DNA of 64,000 nucleotides from Commensalibacter intestini A911 (GCF_000231445.1 NZ_AGFR01000007.1:1-64000); one strand, 5' to 3'. Shown: positions 50,447-60,995, numbered from the stretch's first letter. Numbers and translations are program-made. Notes: generated from the sequence alone by a model not told the origin.

Positions 50447-52897
50447 TTAAAACTGTTGTCCGAATCCAAATCTGAGCAATTGTTTACGATCATGTTTCTC
50501 TCTAACCAAAGGCAGAGCAGCATCAACATTTAACAGACCAAATGGACTTTTCCAAGAAACACCTACACCAGTACTAACACGAGGAGACATACTATCCCCA
50601 TAAACACCGGTATACTTATCACCTGCTGTCGCAGGATTAGTATATTTGTGTTTTACTCTTAACCCATCTAACGCACCCATATCAACAAAATAACGTCCGG
50701 TTAATCCAAGGTCTCTAGCAGCTGGCATTGGAAAGTTCACCTGTGCAGAAGCCGTATACATACGACGTCCACCCAAGAAATCTTCTTGATCGTGACCATA
50801 AATAGCATGACTTCGCGGCCCAACACCACCATCATAGAAACCTCTAAGGTTATTACCTCCAAGGTAGAAGTTATCGATCACCATGGTATCTTTTTTACTA
50901 CCCATGTCACCAATATACCCAGCGCCAGCTGTCAAACTTAATGTCCAGTCACGGTTCCCTGTAATCTCATCAAGGGGAATATAGTGAGACACATCAATTT
51001 TACCACGATAATATTTAGCATCACCACCAAGACCTGCAATATCACCACCGATCTTAACCATGGATCCTGTATGTGCATTAAAACGTGCATCCCGCGTATC
51101 ATAAGCAATCGTTGTGCTTAACTGGGACAGTAAAGATGATCCTTTTTGATCTAAAATATAATAAGACGAACGATCCCAAATATCATGAACGCGACGATTA
51201 ATGATTGAATATGTCCATTGTTGGGAAAGCACGTTATTAAATGCATACCCTAAACGAAAAGAGGCACCATAACGATCTTCACTATAGTTCTGATAGGTTT
51301 GGTAACTATTTTGAATATAAAAAACATCAACACCAGCAACCATATTTTTATTCATAAAATATGGGTCTGTAACAGAGAGGTTTACCTGTTTGGCATAATA
51401 AGCAGCAGTTCCAGAAATACCAGCATCAACACCTGTACCGAGGAAGTTACGTTGCCTTAAACCAATATTCCCCAATACACCAGAATCTGTTGAGTAACCA
51501 CCCCCCAAAGAAAATTCACCAGTTGGTTTTTCTTGGACATTTAGTGCCACAGAACGTTTATCAGGAGCAGAACCTTGGGCTTGTTCAACTTTAACTTCTT
51601 TAAAATATCCCAAATCCTCTGCTGCCATTTTCATGTATTTTTCAGTGGTGTTTGTATACGGATCATTTTCAGCTACTGGCAACTCACGACGAATAACATT
51701 ATCTTTTGTTACTGTATTACCATTAATATCAATGCGCTCCACATAAACACGAGGCCCTTCCATCACATCAAATAAGAGGTCAACTCTTTTCTTTTCTGGA
51801 TTACGTGCGATTTCAGGCCTAACCACAGCAAAAGGATGCCCTTGAGCTTGTAAGTTTTCTTGGATACTTTTAGCTACGTCTTCGATCTCTTTACCATCAT
51901 AAATTTGACCTTTACGCATCGCAATCATATCTCTAATTTTGTCGGCTTGAACACCTTCAAGATTCGATCTAACGTCAATTTTACCCAAACGATATTGTGG
52001 ACCTTCACTCATCGTATAAGTAATATAGAATGATTTATGATCAGGAGACAATTCACCTGTTGCATTAATCATTTTAAAATCAACGAAACCATTACGAAGA
52101 TAAAAACGACGAAGCAATTCTGCATCATATTTTACTCGTTCTGGATTATATTCATCTGCAGAAGACAAAAAGCGATACCAAGCTGTTTCTTTAGAAGAGG
52201 TAACTTGCGCCAAGCGTGCTTCACTAAATGCGTGATTACCAACAAAACTTAGCTTTTCAATCGCTGTTTTAGGGCCTTCGTTAATTTTATAAATAACATC
52301 TACACGATTTTTTGACAAATGAATGATCTGTGGGGTAACCGTTACAGAATAACGTCCTTTAGCTGCATACATTGCCAAAATATGTTGACGATCTGACGAA
52401 ATCAGCGCAGGTGAATATACTGCACGCGGCTTTAAAGACGTATATTTAAGAAGATCGCCATCTTTAATCTTACGATTACCTTCAAAAGCGACAATATTTA
52501 CAACTGGATTCTCTACGACTTTAACTTGCAAATCATTACCAGAGCGATGGAACGTAATATTTTTAAATAACCCTGTTGCATAAAGGGTTTTCAGAGAACG
52601 ATCCAATAAATCCTTATTAAAAGGATCTCCAGGTTGTGCCAACATATAAGAAAGCACCGTAGGCGTTTCAACACGATCATTCCCAATCACTTGGATCGAT
52701 TGAATGATACCACCTTGTTTAGTTACGTGTTTACTTACACTCCCTTTCTTCGCATGAGATGAGCTTTTTACAGCTTTTTTCGCATGCGTAGAATGAGATA
52801 CATTACCTGTCGTTTGCGCGTGCACAGCACTACATACAAACGGAAACATACATACAGAAGCAAACAGCGCCGAACGTTTACCTGACAAATCAGCCAC
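50447..52897 (-). CDS. bamA: outer membrane assembly factor BamA
   Basis: 816 residues. Core of the BAM complex, which inserts beta-barrel proteins into the outer membrane. A signal peptide ends near SAVHAQ; five POTRA domains run from about 60 to 445 (first one IQSIQVIGNDRVETPTVLSYM); the barrel follows, with the VRGF/IRGF-type lid motif as NNLRGFYDGGVGPR, and the chain ends in Phe (GFGQQF), as outer-membrane proteins should. rseP lies 147 bases upstream and ompH directly downstream. Confidence 0.97.
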   Translation of the reverse strand: MADLSGKRSALFASVCMFPFVCSAVHAQTTGNVSHSTHAKKAVKSSSHAKKGSVSKHVTKQGGIIQSIQVIGNDRVETPTVLSYMLAQPGDPFNKDLLDRSLKTLYATGLFKNITFHRSGNDLQVKVVENPVVNIVAFEGNRKIKDGDLLKYTSLKPRAVYSPALISSDRQHILAMYAAKGRYSVTVTPQIIHLSKNRVDVIYKINEGPKTAIEKLSFVGNHAFSEARLAQVTSSKETAWYRFLSSADEYNPERVKYDAELLRRFYLRNGFVDFKMINATGELSPDHKSFYITYTMSEGPQYRLGKIDVRSNLEGVQADKIRDMIAMRKGQIYDGKEIEDVAKSIQENLQAQGHPFAVVRPEIARNPEKKRVDLLFDVMEGPRVYVERIDINGNTVTKDNVIRRELPVAENDPYTNTTEKYMKMAAEDLGYFKEVKVEQAQGSAPDKRSVALNVQEKPTGEFSLGGGYSTDSGVLGNIGLRQRNFLGTGVDAGISGTAAYYAKQVNLSVTDPYFMNKNMVAGVDVFYIQNSYQTYQNYSEDRYGASFRLGYAFNNVLSQQWTYSIINRRVHDIWDRSSYYILDQKGSSLLSQLSTTIAYDTRDARFNAHTGSMVKIGGDIAGLGGDAKYYRGKIDVSHYIPLDEITGNRDWTLSLTAGAGYIGDMGSKKDTMVIDNFYLGGNNLRGFYDGGVGPRSHAIYGHDQEDFLGGRRMYTASAQVNFPMPAARDLGLTGRYFVDMGALDGLRVKHKYTNPATAGDKYTGVYGDSMSPRVSTGVGVSWKSPFGLLNVDAALPLVREKHDRKQLLRFGFGQQF

Positions 52898-53044
52898 CCT
52901 TTTTCACTAATGGAAAACCACCAAATTGCATATCACAAGAGTTTTATACACAAATACAAAATCGTCTTATTTTATTCTTATTTCGTGAGTAACCGTTTTT
53001 TATACCTTTTGACAAGTCGTTACTTGCAATAAACCGCATAGAAA

Positions 53045-54169
53045 TTAATTACTGTGACCTGTAAGCCAACGAAACCACGAAAATTGAGAGATATCATTGT
53101 AGGTAGAAAATAAAAAAAGCATCAAAATCAAGACAAAACCAATTTGAAATGCTCGTTCCTGTATCGGTTTTGGCACAGGTCGTCTAAAAATAGCTTCAAA
53201 CGTATAAAATACCAAACGTCCACCATCCAAAACAGGAATCGGAAATAAATTAATTAATCCTAAGCTAATAGACAAAAGCGCCATAAAGCCAACTAAGTCT
53301 GCAAAGCCACCTTTAGAAACCTGACCAGACAATTGTGCAATTTTAATCGGCCCACCCAAATCTTTGGCAGAACGTTGCCCTATAATCATTTGACCAAGGC
53401 CTTCAACTGTTTTTGCACTTACATCCCATGTTTCTTCTACAGCAGCAACTGCAGCATTACCAACAGACATTGGCTTGCCTTCGATAATATTAGCCCCCAG
53501 CTGCACACCTAATAAGCCAATCTTTTTTCCATCTTGTTCTTTGCTGCCAATGATGATGGGTAAGACCATATCTTTACCATCTCTTTTAACCGTGACTGTC
53601 GTCGATAAATCGGGGTGTTGCTGAGCAAATAAAACAAGTTTCTCAACACCAGGTTGATTAATATCAGCAATCTTAATAATAGTATCCTTAGTTTGAATAC
53701 CAGCTTTTGCAGCAGCACTATCTGCTACAATCGCTTGAGCAACAGGATCCCCTAAAGAATGCTTTCCAACAGTTAGAAATAATCCAAAATATAAAATAAT
53801 CGCCAGTAAAAAGTTAAAAATAGGCCCGGCAGCAATCACAATCGCTCTGCTACCAACCCCTTTACCATGAAATGTTTTGCCAGAGATATAAGTCGCACGT
53901 TCCTCTTCACTAACGTCCTCTGGATCTGCAAATCCATGAGGACGAACATACCCCCCCAAAGGAATAGGGCAAAGACGCCACTCTGTTCCAACTTTGTCAT
54001 GCCAACGATATAAAGGTTTGCCAAAACCAATTGAGAACACATCAACATGCACACCTCGCCAGCGTGCTGCTAAATAATGCCCCAATTCGTGAATAAAAAC
54101 GAGCACACCTAAAACAAAAACAAATGAGATAATCATTCGTAAGAAGTCATATATAGCCAACATAGACAT
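53045..54169 (-). CDS. rseP: site-2 intramembrane protease RseP
   Basis: 374 residues. Membrane zinc protease that cleaves anti-sigma factors and signal-peptide remnants. H27, E28 and H31 form the zinc motif in LVFIHELGHYLAARWRG; a single PDZ domain lies around 130-215; the second catalytic motif LFPIPVLDGGRL, with Asp, is in a C-terminal helix. E. coli RseP has two PDZ domains, so this shorter form fits the alphaproteobacterial type. Between dxr and bamA, as in most proteobacteria. Confidence 0.96.
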   Translation of the reverse strand: MSMLAIYDFLRMIISFVFVLGVLVFIHELGHYLAARWRGVHVDVFSIGFGKPLYRWHDKVGTEWRLCPIPLGGYVRPHGFADPEDVSEEERATYISGKTFHGKGVGSRAIVIAAGPIFNFLLAIILYFGLFLTVGKHSLGDPVAQAIVADSAAAKAGIQTKDTIIKIADINQPGVEKLVLFAQQHPDLSTTVTVKRDGKDMVLPIIIGSKEQDGKKIGLLGVQLGANIIEGKPMSVGNAAVAAVEETWDVSAKTVEGLGQMIIGQRSAKDLGGPIKIAQLSGQVSKGGFADLVGFMALLSISLGLINLFPIPVLDGGRLVFYTFEAIFRRPVPKPIQERAFQIGFVLILMLFLFSTYNDISQFSWFRWLTGHSN

Positions 54170-54196
54170 ATCTTTACCCTAAATTTTATTCTTTAA

Positions 54197-55357
54197 TTAC
54201 ATACTGTTACGGTTTTTAATCCATGCTTCAGCATGTTTTCTGGCCTCTTGATCCCAATGAATAACTTCTTGAATGCTATTTGCTTCTGGAGCCCCTAATT
54301 TTTGCATAACCGCTTCTACTGATTCAGGAATATCTAAAAATCCAATTTGTTCTTTTAAGAACGCATCAACAGCAACTTCATTTGCAGCAGAAAGAATAGT
54401 CGGCGCACATTTACCAGCTTTTAAAGCTTCACGAGATAAGCGTAACGCAGGGAAACGCACTTCATCAGGTGCTTCAAATTCCAACTTTGCAACTTCAGTT
54501 AAATTTAAACGATCTACATTTGAATGCATTCTATGAGGCCATGCTAATGTATGCGCAATCGGAATACGCATATCAGGAGCCCCTAATTGTGCAATCATAC
54601 TGCCATCTTCATACTGTACCATGCTGTGAATGATCGATTGAGGATGAATTAACACATCAATTTTATGCTCTGGCATATCAAACAAACGTGCTGCTTCAAT
54701 AATTTCCAATCCTTTATTAAACATGCTTGCAGAATCAATAGTGATCTTTGCACCCATCGTCCATGTTGGATGTTTTAATGCTTGTTTTAACGTGACCTTT
54801 TTCATGTCTTCCAAAGACGTATTGCGGAAAGGCCCACCAGAAGCTGTTAAAATTATTTTCTCAATAGATTGAATTTGCTTGTCAGCCATAGATTGAAAAA
54901 TAGCATTATGTTCAGAATCTACAGGCAGCAATGTTGCGCCTGCCTCCTGAACCGCTTTTAACATAACATCACCAGCAGAAACTAAAGCTTCTTTATTCGC
55001 TAAAGCAACATACTTACCGTTTTTAACCGCTGCCATGGTTGGTTCTAAACCAATCGCACCCGTAATTGCAGCCATCGTCCAATCAACAGAAATTGCTGCA
55101 ACTTCTAACACAGCTTGTCGCCCACCACTTACTTTTGTTGAATGTCCTGCTAATAATTCTTTCAATTCTGGCAAATAATGCTCATCAGCAATAACAGCAT
55201 ATTCTGCATTTAATGCAATGGCTTGTTCTGCTAGTTTTTTTACGTTTTTTCCACCAACCAAAGCAATTGTTTTAAATGCAGCGGGATCTTGCAATAGCAA
55301 ATCAACTGTTGAACATCCAATACTGCCTGTACATCCGAGTATAGAAACCGTTTTCAT
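54197..55357 (-). CDS. dxr: 1-deoxy-D-xylulose 5-phosphate reductoisomerase
   Basis: 386 residues. It converts DXP to MEP, the committed step of the non-mevalonate isoprenoid pathway. It has the NADPH motif ILGCTGSIGCSTVDLL, then ANKEALVSAG, PVDSEHNAIFQ and ASGGPFR, and IDSASMFNKGLEIIEA, which bind substrate and metal. Its products feed uppS (undecaprenyl carrier) two genes upstream. 27 bases precede the rseP start. Confidence 0.97.
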   Translation of the reverse strand: MKTVSILGCTGSIGCSTVDLLLQDPAAFKTIALVGGKNVKKLAEQAIALNAEYAVIADEHYLPELKELLAGHSTKVSGGRQAVLEVAAISVDWTMAAITGAIGLEPTMAAVKNGKYVALANKEALVSAGDVMLKAVQEAGATLLPVDSEHNAIFQSMADKQIQSIEKIILTASGGPFRNTSLEDMKKVTLKQALKHPTWTMGAKITIDSASMFNKGLEIIEAARLFDMPEHKIDVLIHPQSIIHSMVQYEDGSMIAQLGAPDMRIPIAHTLAWPHRMHSNVDRLNLTEVAKLEFEAPDEVRFPALRLSREALKAGKCAPTILSAANEVAVDAFLKEQIGFLDIPESVEAVMQKLGAPEANSIQEVIHWDQEARKHAEAWIKNRNSM

Positions 55358-55393
55358 TCTTTGAATATCCTCTTACACATTTAATCAATTATT

Positions 55394-56272
55394 TTATTTA
55401 AAAAGAGTTAGTGGAATGAATTGAAGTTGTGCTGTCTCTACTTGTTTTGTAGATAACAACTCCCCACCCCATTTAGATAATTTATCATCAGAAGGTAACA
55501 CACAAGAAACAACTGCAACAAAAATAGAAACAAATATTAAAGCATCAAAACGATCTAATACTCCTCCATGGCCAGGAATAATTTTACCAGAATCTTTAAC
55601 GCCTAATTCTCTTTTTAACTTACTTTCTAATAAATCACCAATTTGCGCGACAACACCTGTAACCATTGAGAATAATGCACCCCCAATAAAAGCGGTATAT
55701 AGACCACCACATAAATATCCGACAATCCCACCACCAACACAACCTGCACCAACTAAACCACCAATCGCGCCAGACCATGTTTTGCCAGGAGAAACAGAAG
55801 GAATTAATTTTGGCCCACCAAATGTTTTACCTGTTATGTAAGCAAAACTGTCACTTGCAATTACGACAGCAACGATAAAAATAACAGTCCACATTTCAAA
55901 ATGAGTCATAAAACGTAGCCAAAACAACGAAAGTCCCGAACCACCGATAATGACTGATCCCATCCATAAGCGAGGGCCAAAAACAAAAGGAGCCCATCCA
56001 ACAATCAAAATTGCTTCCCACCACATCCCGTTCATTGCTGCTGCATAAGCAATCAACGGCCAGATTAAAAAGGCACAAACACGATAATTAGATAGTTTCA
56101 CCTTAAATAAATTAGCCCACTCAAGAGTCATTGCCACACTAGTTAAGGTCAACAGAAAAATAAAAAACCATCCACCATAAATAATACAAAAAAGGGCAAT
56201 AGGAATAATGACTAAGGCAGATGCAATACGCAAAGGTAAATCTTGCCAAGAAGATTTAGTTTTATTTGTCAC
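55394..56272 (-). CDS. cdsA: phosphatidate cytidylyltransferase
   Basis: 292 residues with about eight membrane helices. It makes CDP-diacylglycerol from phosphatidate and CTP for all phospholipids. The C-terminal signature is clear: SPGKTWSGAIGG, then KLKRELGVKDSGKIIPGHGGVLDRFDALIF, with the paired Asp residues. The start overlaps uppS by 11 bases, so translation is coupled. The order uppS-cdsA-dxr-rseP-bamA is conserved in proteobacteria. Confidence 0.96.
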   Translation of the reverse strand: MTNKTKSSWQDLPLRIASALVIIPIALFCIIYGGWFFIFLLTLTSVAMTLEWANLFKVKLSNYRVCAFLIWPLIAYAAAMNGMWWEAILIVGWAPFVFGPRLWMGSVIIGGSGLSLFWLRFMTHFEMWTVIFIVAVVIASDSFAYITGKTFGGPKLIPSVSPGKTWSGAIGGLVGAGCVGGGIVGYLCGGLYTAFIGGALFSMVTGVVAQIGDLLESKLKRELGVKDSGKIIPGHGGVLDRFDALIFVSIFVAVVSCVLPSDDKLSKWGGELLSTKQVETAQLQFIPLTLFK

Positions 56273-57041
56273 TGATTTTCAATCCTGGCCGAGTACCAAA
56301 ACGTCGCTCACGGCGAATATAAACACTTAAAATATCATTAAAATGATCTTCGTTAAAATCTGGCCATAATGTTTCGACAAAAATCAGTTCAGCATAAGCA
56401 GATTGCCATAATAAAAAATTAGACAAGCGAGATTCGCCACTCGTCCTAACGATCAAATCTGGATCTGGGACATCAGGTGCAAATAAATAATTAGAAAATA
56501 AATCTTCTGTTATTTGTTCTGGATCAATCTGTTGCGCTTGAACATCTTGAACAATCCGCTGAACTGCTTGAATAATCTCACCTCGCCCACCATAGGACAA
56601 CGCTAATGTTAAAATCAAACGAGTATTATTCTTGGTTAACGCTTCAATTTCATCAAATTGTTTCTGTAACTTTGGATCAAAACGCTTACTATCACCAATA
56701 ATGCGTACACGAACACCTTCTTTGTGCAGCTTACGCGCTTCGAATTTTAAATAAAAGCGTAAAAGAGCTGTTAAATCCGCAACTTCTTCTGGTGTTCGAC
56801 GCCAGTTTTCAGAAGAGAACGCATAAAGTGTCAACCACTGAATATCATTGCGGATTGCCCCTTGGATACATCGTTTAACAGCTTGCGCCCCTTCTTTATG
56901 TCCAGCAACTCTGGGCAAAGATTTTGCCTCTGCCCAACGGCTATTACCATCCATAATAATTGCAACATGCCGAGGCAGAGTGTTTTGACTAGACAATTTT
57001 AAACATTCGTCAGAAGGATCCAAAGAAGAAAAAGCCACCAT
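56262..57041 (-). CDS. uppS: undecaprenyl diphosphate synthase
   Basis: 259 residues. A cis-prenyltransferase making the C55 lipid carrier for peptidoglycan and lipopolysaccharide. Catalytic D31 lies in HVAIIMDGNSRWAEAK; GHKEGAQAVKR, LTLYAFSSENWRRTPEEV, and PDLIVRTSGESRLSNFLLWQSAYAE are family motifs. The gene lies 24 bases after frr. An N-terminal extension of about 20 residues is slightly longer than in E. coli. Confidence 0.97.
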   Translation of the reverse strand: MVAFSSLDPSDECLKLSSQNTLPRHVAIIMDGNSRWAEAKSLPRVAGHKEGAQAVKRCIQGAIRNDIQWLTLYAFSSENWRRTPEEVADLTALLRFYLKFEARKLHKEGVRVRIIGDSKRFDPKLQKQFDEIEALTKNNTRLILTLALSYGGRGEIIQAVQRIVQDVQAQQIDPEQITEDLFSNYLFAPDVPDPDLIVRTSGESRLSNFLLWQSAYAELIFVETLWPDFNEDHFNDILSVYIRRERRFGTRPGLKISDK

Positions 57042-57065
57042 ACAATATCAATTCAATCTATAAAA

Positions 57066-57632
57066 CTAGACTTGTTTGATATCACGTTCTTTTTCACTGA
57101 AAATTTCATCAATTTTACTTATATATTGGTCTGTAATCTTTTGAATTTCATCAGACCAATCTTTAACATCATCTTTACTGATGTCACCATTTTTTTCTGC
57201 CGCTTTGGTTTTATCCATACCGTCACGTCGTACACCACGAACAGAGACTTTTGCTGCTTCAGTATAACGTCCAGCGGCTTTCACCATTTCATTACGGCGT
57301 TCTTCTGTCAATTGAGGAATAGGCACACGGATAAGCTGCCCGTCTGGCATAGGATTTAATCCCAATCCACTTTCACGAATAGCCTTATCAACAGCACTCA
57401 CCATTGTTTTATCCCAAACTTGCACAGCCAACATTCTGGCTTCTGGTGCAGTAATTGATGCAACTTGAGTAATTGGAGTGACACTCCCATAAGCTTCAAC
57501 ACGAATAGGTTCTAACAAAGCAGCTGTTGCACGGCCAGAACGTAAACCCGCCAAGTCATGCTTAAAAGAATCAATCGCACTATTCATACGACGTTCTATA
57601 TCTTTTTTAAGGCTCTCAATATCATCAACCAC
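57066..57632 (-). CDS. frr: ribosome recycling factor
   Basis: 188 residues, usual length. With EF-G it splits ribosomes after termination. The signature is seen in MNSAIDSFKHDLAGLRSGRA near the start, IRVPIPQLTEERRNEMVK in the middle and VRGVRRDGMDKTK. It follows pyrH by 46 bases. Long alpha-helices form the L-shaped tRNA mimic. Confidence 0.97.
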   Translation of the reverse strand: MVDDIESLKKDIERRMNSAIDSFKHDLAGLRSGRATAALLEPIRVEAYGSVTPITQVASITAPEARMLAVQVWDKTMVSAVDKAIRESGLGLNPMPDGQLIRVPIPQLTEERRNEMVKAAGRYTEAAKVSVRGVRRDGMDKTKAAEKNGDISKDDVKDWSDEIQKITDQYISKIDEIFSEKERDIKQV

Positions 57633-57678
57633 AGAATAAATCCTTGTATTTTAAACTAACTATTTCCAGTGTCACTGA

Positions 57679-58416
57679 TTAATCCTCAGAAACAACCACC
57701 TTTGTAAATATGCCCTCATTACGTAAAACACGACTGAAATTACCTTTTTCATGAACATCAAATACAATAATCGGTAATTCATTATCACGAGCTAAACTTA
57801 ACGCTGTCGCATCCATAACATTCAATCCTTTTGACAACGCCTCAGTATAAGTCAGGATATCATATCGTTTTGCATCAGGGTTTTTCTTTGGGTCTGAATC
57901 ATAAACACCATCAACTTGCGTCCCTTTTAACATAAGGTCACAATCCATTTCAATGGCGCGTAATGCTGCTGCTGTATCTGTTGTAAAATAAGGGTTTCCT
58001 GTACCTGCTGCAAAGATAACAACATGCCCCTTATCCATATGACGCATGGCTTTATCACGAATATACATTTCAGCAATTTGTGGCATCGAAATTGCAGACA
58101 TAATATAACTGTCTATATTATGCTGTTGTAAAACACTATTCATCACAACGGCATTAATAACCGTTGCCAACATGCCTGCATAATCACCTTGGACTCTATC
58201 CATTCCTTTAGCCGCAGCGGTCATGCCGCGAAAAATATTTCCGCCGCCAATAACCAAGCACACCTCTACTCCAGAATTAGCAACACTTGCCACGTCTTCA
58301 GCAATAGCATTCGCAATTTCAGGATCTACACCATACATCCCACGCCCCAACAGGGCCTCTCCGGAAATTTTTAATAACACACGTTTTGGAGTATAGCTTT
58401 TTGAAGAAGTCATCAT
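57679..58416 (-). CDS. pyrH: UMP kinase
   Basis: 245 residues. It phosphorylates UMP to UDP in pyrimidine synthesis; bacterial UMP kinases are hexameric and feedback-regulated by UTP. The N-terminal [12 protein letters not shown], then [31 protein letters not shown] and [14 protein letters not shown], are diagnostic. In most bacteria it follows rpsB-tsf; here era precedes it by 111 bases instead. Confidence 0.97.
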   Translation of the reverse strand: MMTSSKSYTPKRVLLKISGEALLGRGMYGVDPEIANAIAEDVASVANSGVEVCLVIGGGNIFRGMTAAAKGMDRVQGDYAGMLATVINAVVMNSVLQQHNIDSYIMSAISMPQIAEMYIRDKAMRHMDKGHVVIFAAGTGNPYFTTDTAAALRAIEMDCDLMLKGTQVDGVYDSDPKKNPDAKRYDILTYTEALSKGLNVMDATALSLARDNELPIIVFDVHEKGNFSRVLRNEGIFTKVVVSED

Positions 58417-58527
58417 TTTTTCACATCTGGTTTTATATTTGTCGTCGGTAAAGAATATTACAACAGCACAGCTTTTTTTTAAAGTATGAAATCAATTTTA
58501 TCAAAGTTTCTTACTTAAAAGAAAATT

Positions 58528-59409
58528 TTAGTCTTCTAAACCAATGGCTTTTAAACGTGCTGTTTCGCTATCCCAGCCCTTACGCTCTTTCACGATCAAG
58601 AACAAATGACAATTACGATCTAACAAACGACTTAACTCTTTACGAGCACGCTCTCCGATCATCCGTATTTTTTGCCCTTTGTCCCCAATGATAATGGCTT
58701 TATGATTGGCGCGCAAAACATAAATTGTCACATCAATGCGAACTGATCCATCAGGTCTTTCTTTGAAACTTTCTGTTTCAGCTGTTACTGAATAAGGAAC
58801 CTCTTCATGTGTTTGCATGAAGATTTGCTCTCTAACCAGCTCTGCTGCCAATAAACGATCAGGCAAGTTCGTTAAATCATCTTCTGGATATAACCACGGC
58901 CCTTTAGGCAACTCTTCAGCCAAAGAATCTAGCAAATCATCCACACCACTACCTGTTTTGGCGCTTACCATAAAACTCTTTTCAATAGAAAGCATAGAGG
59001 TAATTTCTTCAGTTAATGGGAGTAATTTCTGCGGATTAATTTTATCAATTTTATTAAATACCAACCAAATACGACGAGAATTCTCTTTTAAATGATTGAT
59101 AATATCTCTATTTTCATCTGTCAGCCCAAGGTTTGCATCAATTAATAACAACGTAATATCTGCATCCACAGCACCCGTCCAAGCTGCTGCAACCATAGCT
59201 TCATCAAGTTTTCGCTTCGGTTTAAAAATACCAGGGGTATCCATCAACAAAATCTGTGTTTGTTGACGCATCACAATCCCTAAAATACGCATCCGAGTTG
59301 TTTGAGCTTTTGGACTGACAATCGATAATTTAGCACCTGCCATTTTATTTAATAAGGTTGACTTACCCGCATTTGGTGCCCCAATCAAAGCCACAAACCC
59401 ACAATGCAT
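58528..59409 (-). CDS. era: GTPase Era
   Basis: 293 residues. A GTPase that binds 16S rRNA and helps 30S maturation. G1 GAPNAGKST starts at residue 10; G3 is DTPGIFKP; G4 is NKID. The C-terminal KH domain follows from about 205 (LRANHKAIIIGDKGQKIRMIG). It is 15 bases after rnc, the usual pairing. Start codon ATG at 59409. Confidence 0.97.
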   Translation of the reverse strand: MHCGFVALIGAPNAGKSTLLNKMAGAKLSIVSPKAQTTRMRILGIVMRQQTQILLMDTPGIFKPKRKLDEAMVAAAWTGAVDADITLLLIDANLGLTDENRDIINHLKENSRRIWLVFNKIDKINPQKLLPLTEEITSMLSIEKSFMVSAKTGSGVDDLLDSLAEELPKGPWLYPEDDLTNLPDRLLAAELVREQIFMQTHEEVPYSVTAETESFKERPDGSVRIDVTIYVLRANHKAIIIGDKGQKIRMIGERARKELSRLLDRNCHLFLIVKERKGWDSETARLKAIGLED

Positions 59410-59424
59410 ATTTTCTATCCTACT

Positions 59425-60162
59425 TTATTTTTTGTTTTTAATTGAATCTAATTTAATCAGCAAATCTTTTGCAGCAGCGCTCTCAGCAGCGCGCTTATTA
59501 CGCCCTTCACCACGCCCCTCGTAATTTTTTGCAACGACTTTAATCACAAAAATTGGTGTATGAGATGGCCCCTCTTGAGAAACCAATTCGTAAACAGGCA
59601 AAGGTAACCCTCTAGCTAAAACCCATTCTTGTAATGCTGTTTTTGAATCTTTAGGAGGTAAAGGTTGAGATTCAATAATCTTTGCCCATACTTTATGAAC
59701 TAATTTTTGAACAGGGTTTAAGCCACCATCCAAATACATCGCTCCTAAGATCGCTTCGACAGCATCTGCCAAAACACTATCTGTATGGTGCACACCAGCC
59801 TTTTCTTCATGAGAGGCCACATGAATAGCTTCTGAAATATTTAAGATTTCAGCAATCTGAGCCAACACTGTTTTAGAAACAAGATGTGCATGCCTGGGAC
59901 CTAAATCCCCTTCTTGCTCATTGGGATAACGCTTTAATAACCATTCAGCCATCACCAATCCCAACACTCTATCACCAATAAACTCTAACCGTTCATTAGA
60001 GCTTACTCGCTTTACCTTTTTACGAGGCGTCCGATGCTCATAAATCGCAGAGCGATGGGTTAAAGCCTTTTGCAATAGTGCTTTTGATTGAAATGAATAT
60101 CCAAGCTTACTTTCTAATGTTTTTTCAGAAAAACCAAGTGTCTTTTTTGTATCTAATGTCAT
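59425..60162 (-). CDS. rnc: ribonuclease III
   Basis: 245 residues. Double-strand RNA endonuclease for rRNA and mRNA processing. The catalytic signature NERLEFIGDRVLGLVMAEWL has E60 and D64, and DAVEAILGAMYLDGG has the second acidic cluster; a dsRNA-binding domain runs from about 170 to 240. The start overlaps the lepB stop by 4 bases, and era follows closely. The N-terminal residues before about 20 are not conserved. Confidence 0.97.
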   Translation of the reverse strand: MTLDTKKTLGFSEKTLESKLGYSFQSKALLQKALTHRSAIYEHRTPRKKVKRVSSNERLEFIGDRVLGLVMAEWLLKRYPNEQEGDLGPRHAHLVSKTVLAQIAEILNISEAIHVASHEEKAGVHHTDSVLADAVEAILGAMYLDGGLNPVQKLVHKVWAKIIESQPLPPKDSKTALQEWVLARGLPLPVYELVSQEGPSHTPIFVIKVVAKNYEGRGEGRNKRAAESAAAKDLLIKLDSIKNKK

Positions 60163-60995
60163 TTTACAGTCTTAAACAATCGATTCCAGCGAATTTCTTG
60201 AGGCCAATGCCAAATTTGCCATACAGGATACTTACTATCATAAGAGTAAAAAATAAATTGAACTTTTCCAATTAAATTTTCAATCGGCACAAACCCTAAA
60301 TAATCAGGACTGTCTGCATTATTAAAACGACTATCTGCACTATGATCCCGATTATCGCCCATAGCAAAAAAATAATCCGCAGGAACATGGTAAGGAATTG
60401 TATAATTCGGATTAATCCCACCACTCATAAACGTCACATTAGGATCATAATCACCCGTTTTTTCTTGTAAAATTTTATGCTCTACAATGCTACCATCTTT
60501 GCGTGGCAAATACTCAGTATATAAATATTCAGTAATCGGATCTGCACCAGGAGCCTCTTGATAAGTATAAGGCCCATCTAAACGACGCTTAACGGGTTGA
60601 TCATCAATATAAAGAACACCATCCTTAACTTGAATCGTGTCACCAGGCAAACCAATCAACCTTTTAACGTAATAATCAAACGGCGGTTTTGTACTTCTAA
60701 ATACGACAACATCTCCTCTTTGAGGAGCCGTATACCAAATACGGCCTTTGAAATCCGGTTGTGAAAAGAAAAAAGAATATTTTGAAAAACCATAACTATA
60801 TTTACTGACGAAAATATAATCCCCAATTAACAACGTGGGAATCATAGAGCCAGACGGAATATTAAAAGGTGCAAACAAAAAGCAACGGACAACGACAATA
60901 ATCAATGCTGCCCAAAAAACAGTTGAAACCATCTCCATGATTCCACCAGACTTTTTCTTGATCTCTTCTGGAGTTTTATCCATATTATTATTCAT
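60159..60995 (-). CDS. lepB: signal peptidase I
   Basis: 278 residues. It removes signal peptides from Sec and Tat substrates at the outer face of the inner membrane. One N-terminal membrane helix lies at about 24-44. Box B NIPSGSMIPTLLIGDY has catalytic S50; box D YVKRLIGLPGDTI has K111; box E GDNRDHSADSR follows. It overlaps rnc by 4 bases and lies in the rel-acpS-lepB-rnc-era block. A start at ATG 60983 is an alternative. Confidence 0.97.
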   Translation of the reverse strand: MNNNMDKTPEEIKKKSGGIMEMVSTVFWAALIIVVVRCFLFAPFNIPSGSMIPTLLIGDYIFVSKYSYGFSKYSFFFSQPDFKGRIWYTAPQRGDVVVFRSTKPPFDYYVKRLIGLPGDTIQVKDGVLYIDDQPVKRRLDGPYTYQEAPGADPITEYLYTEYLPRKDGSIVEHKILQEKTGDYDPNVTFMSGGINPNYTIPYHVPADYFFAMGDNRDHSADSRFNNADSPDYLGFVPIENLIGKVQFIFYSYDSKYPVWQIWHWPQEIRWNRLFKTVK

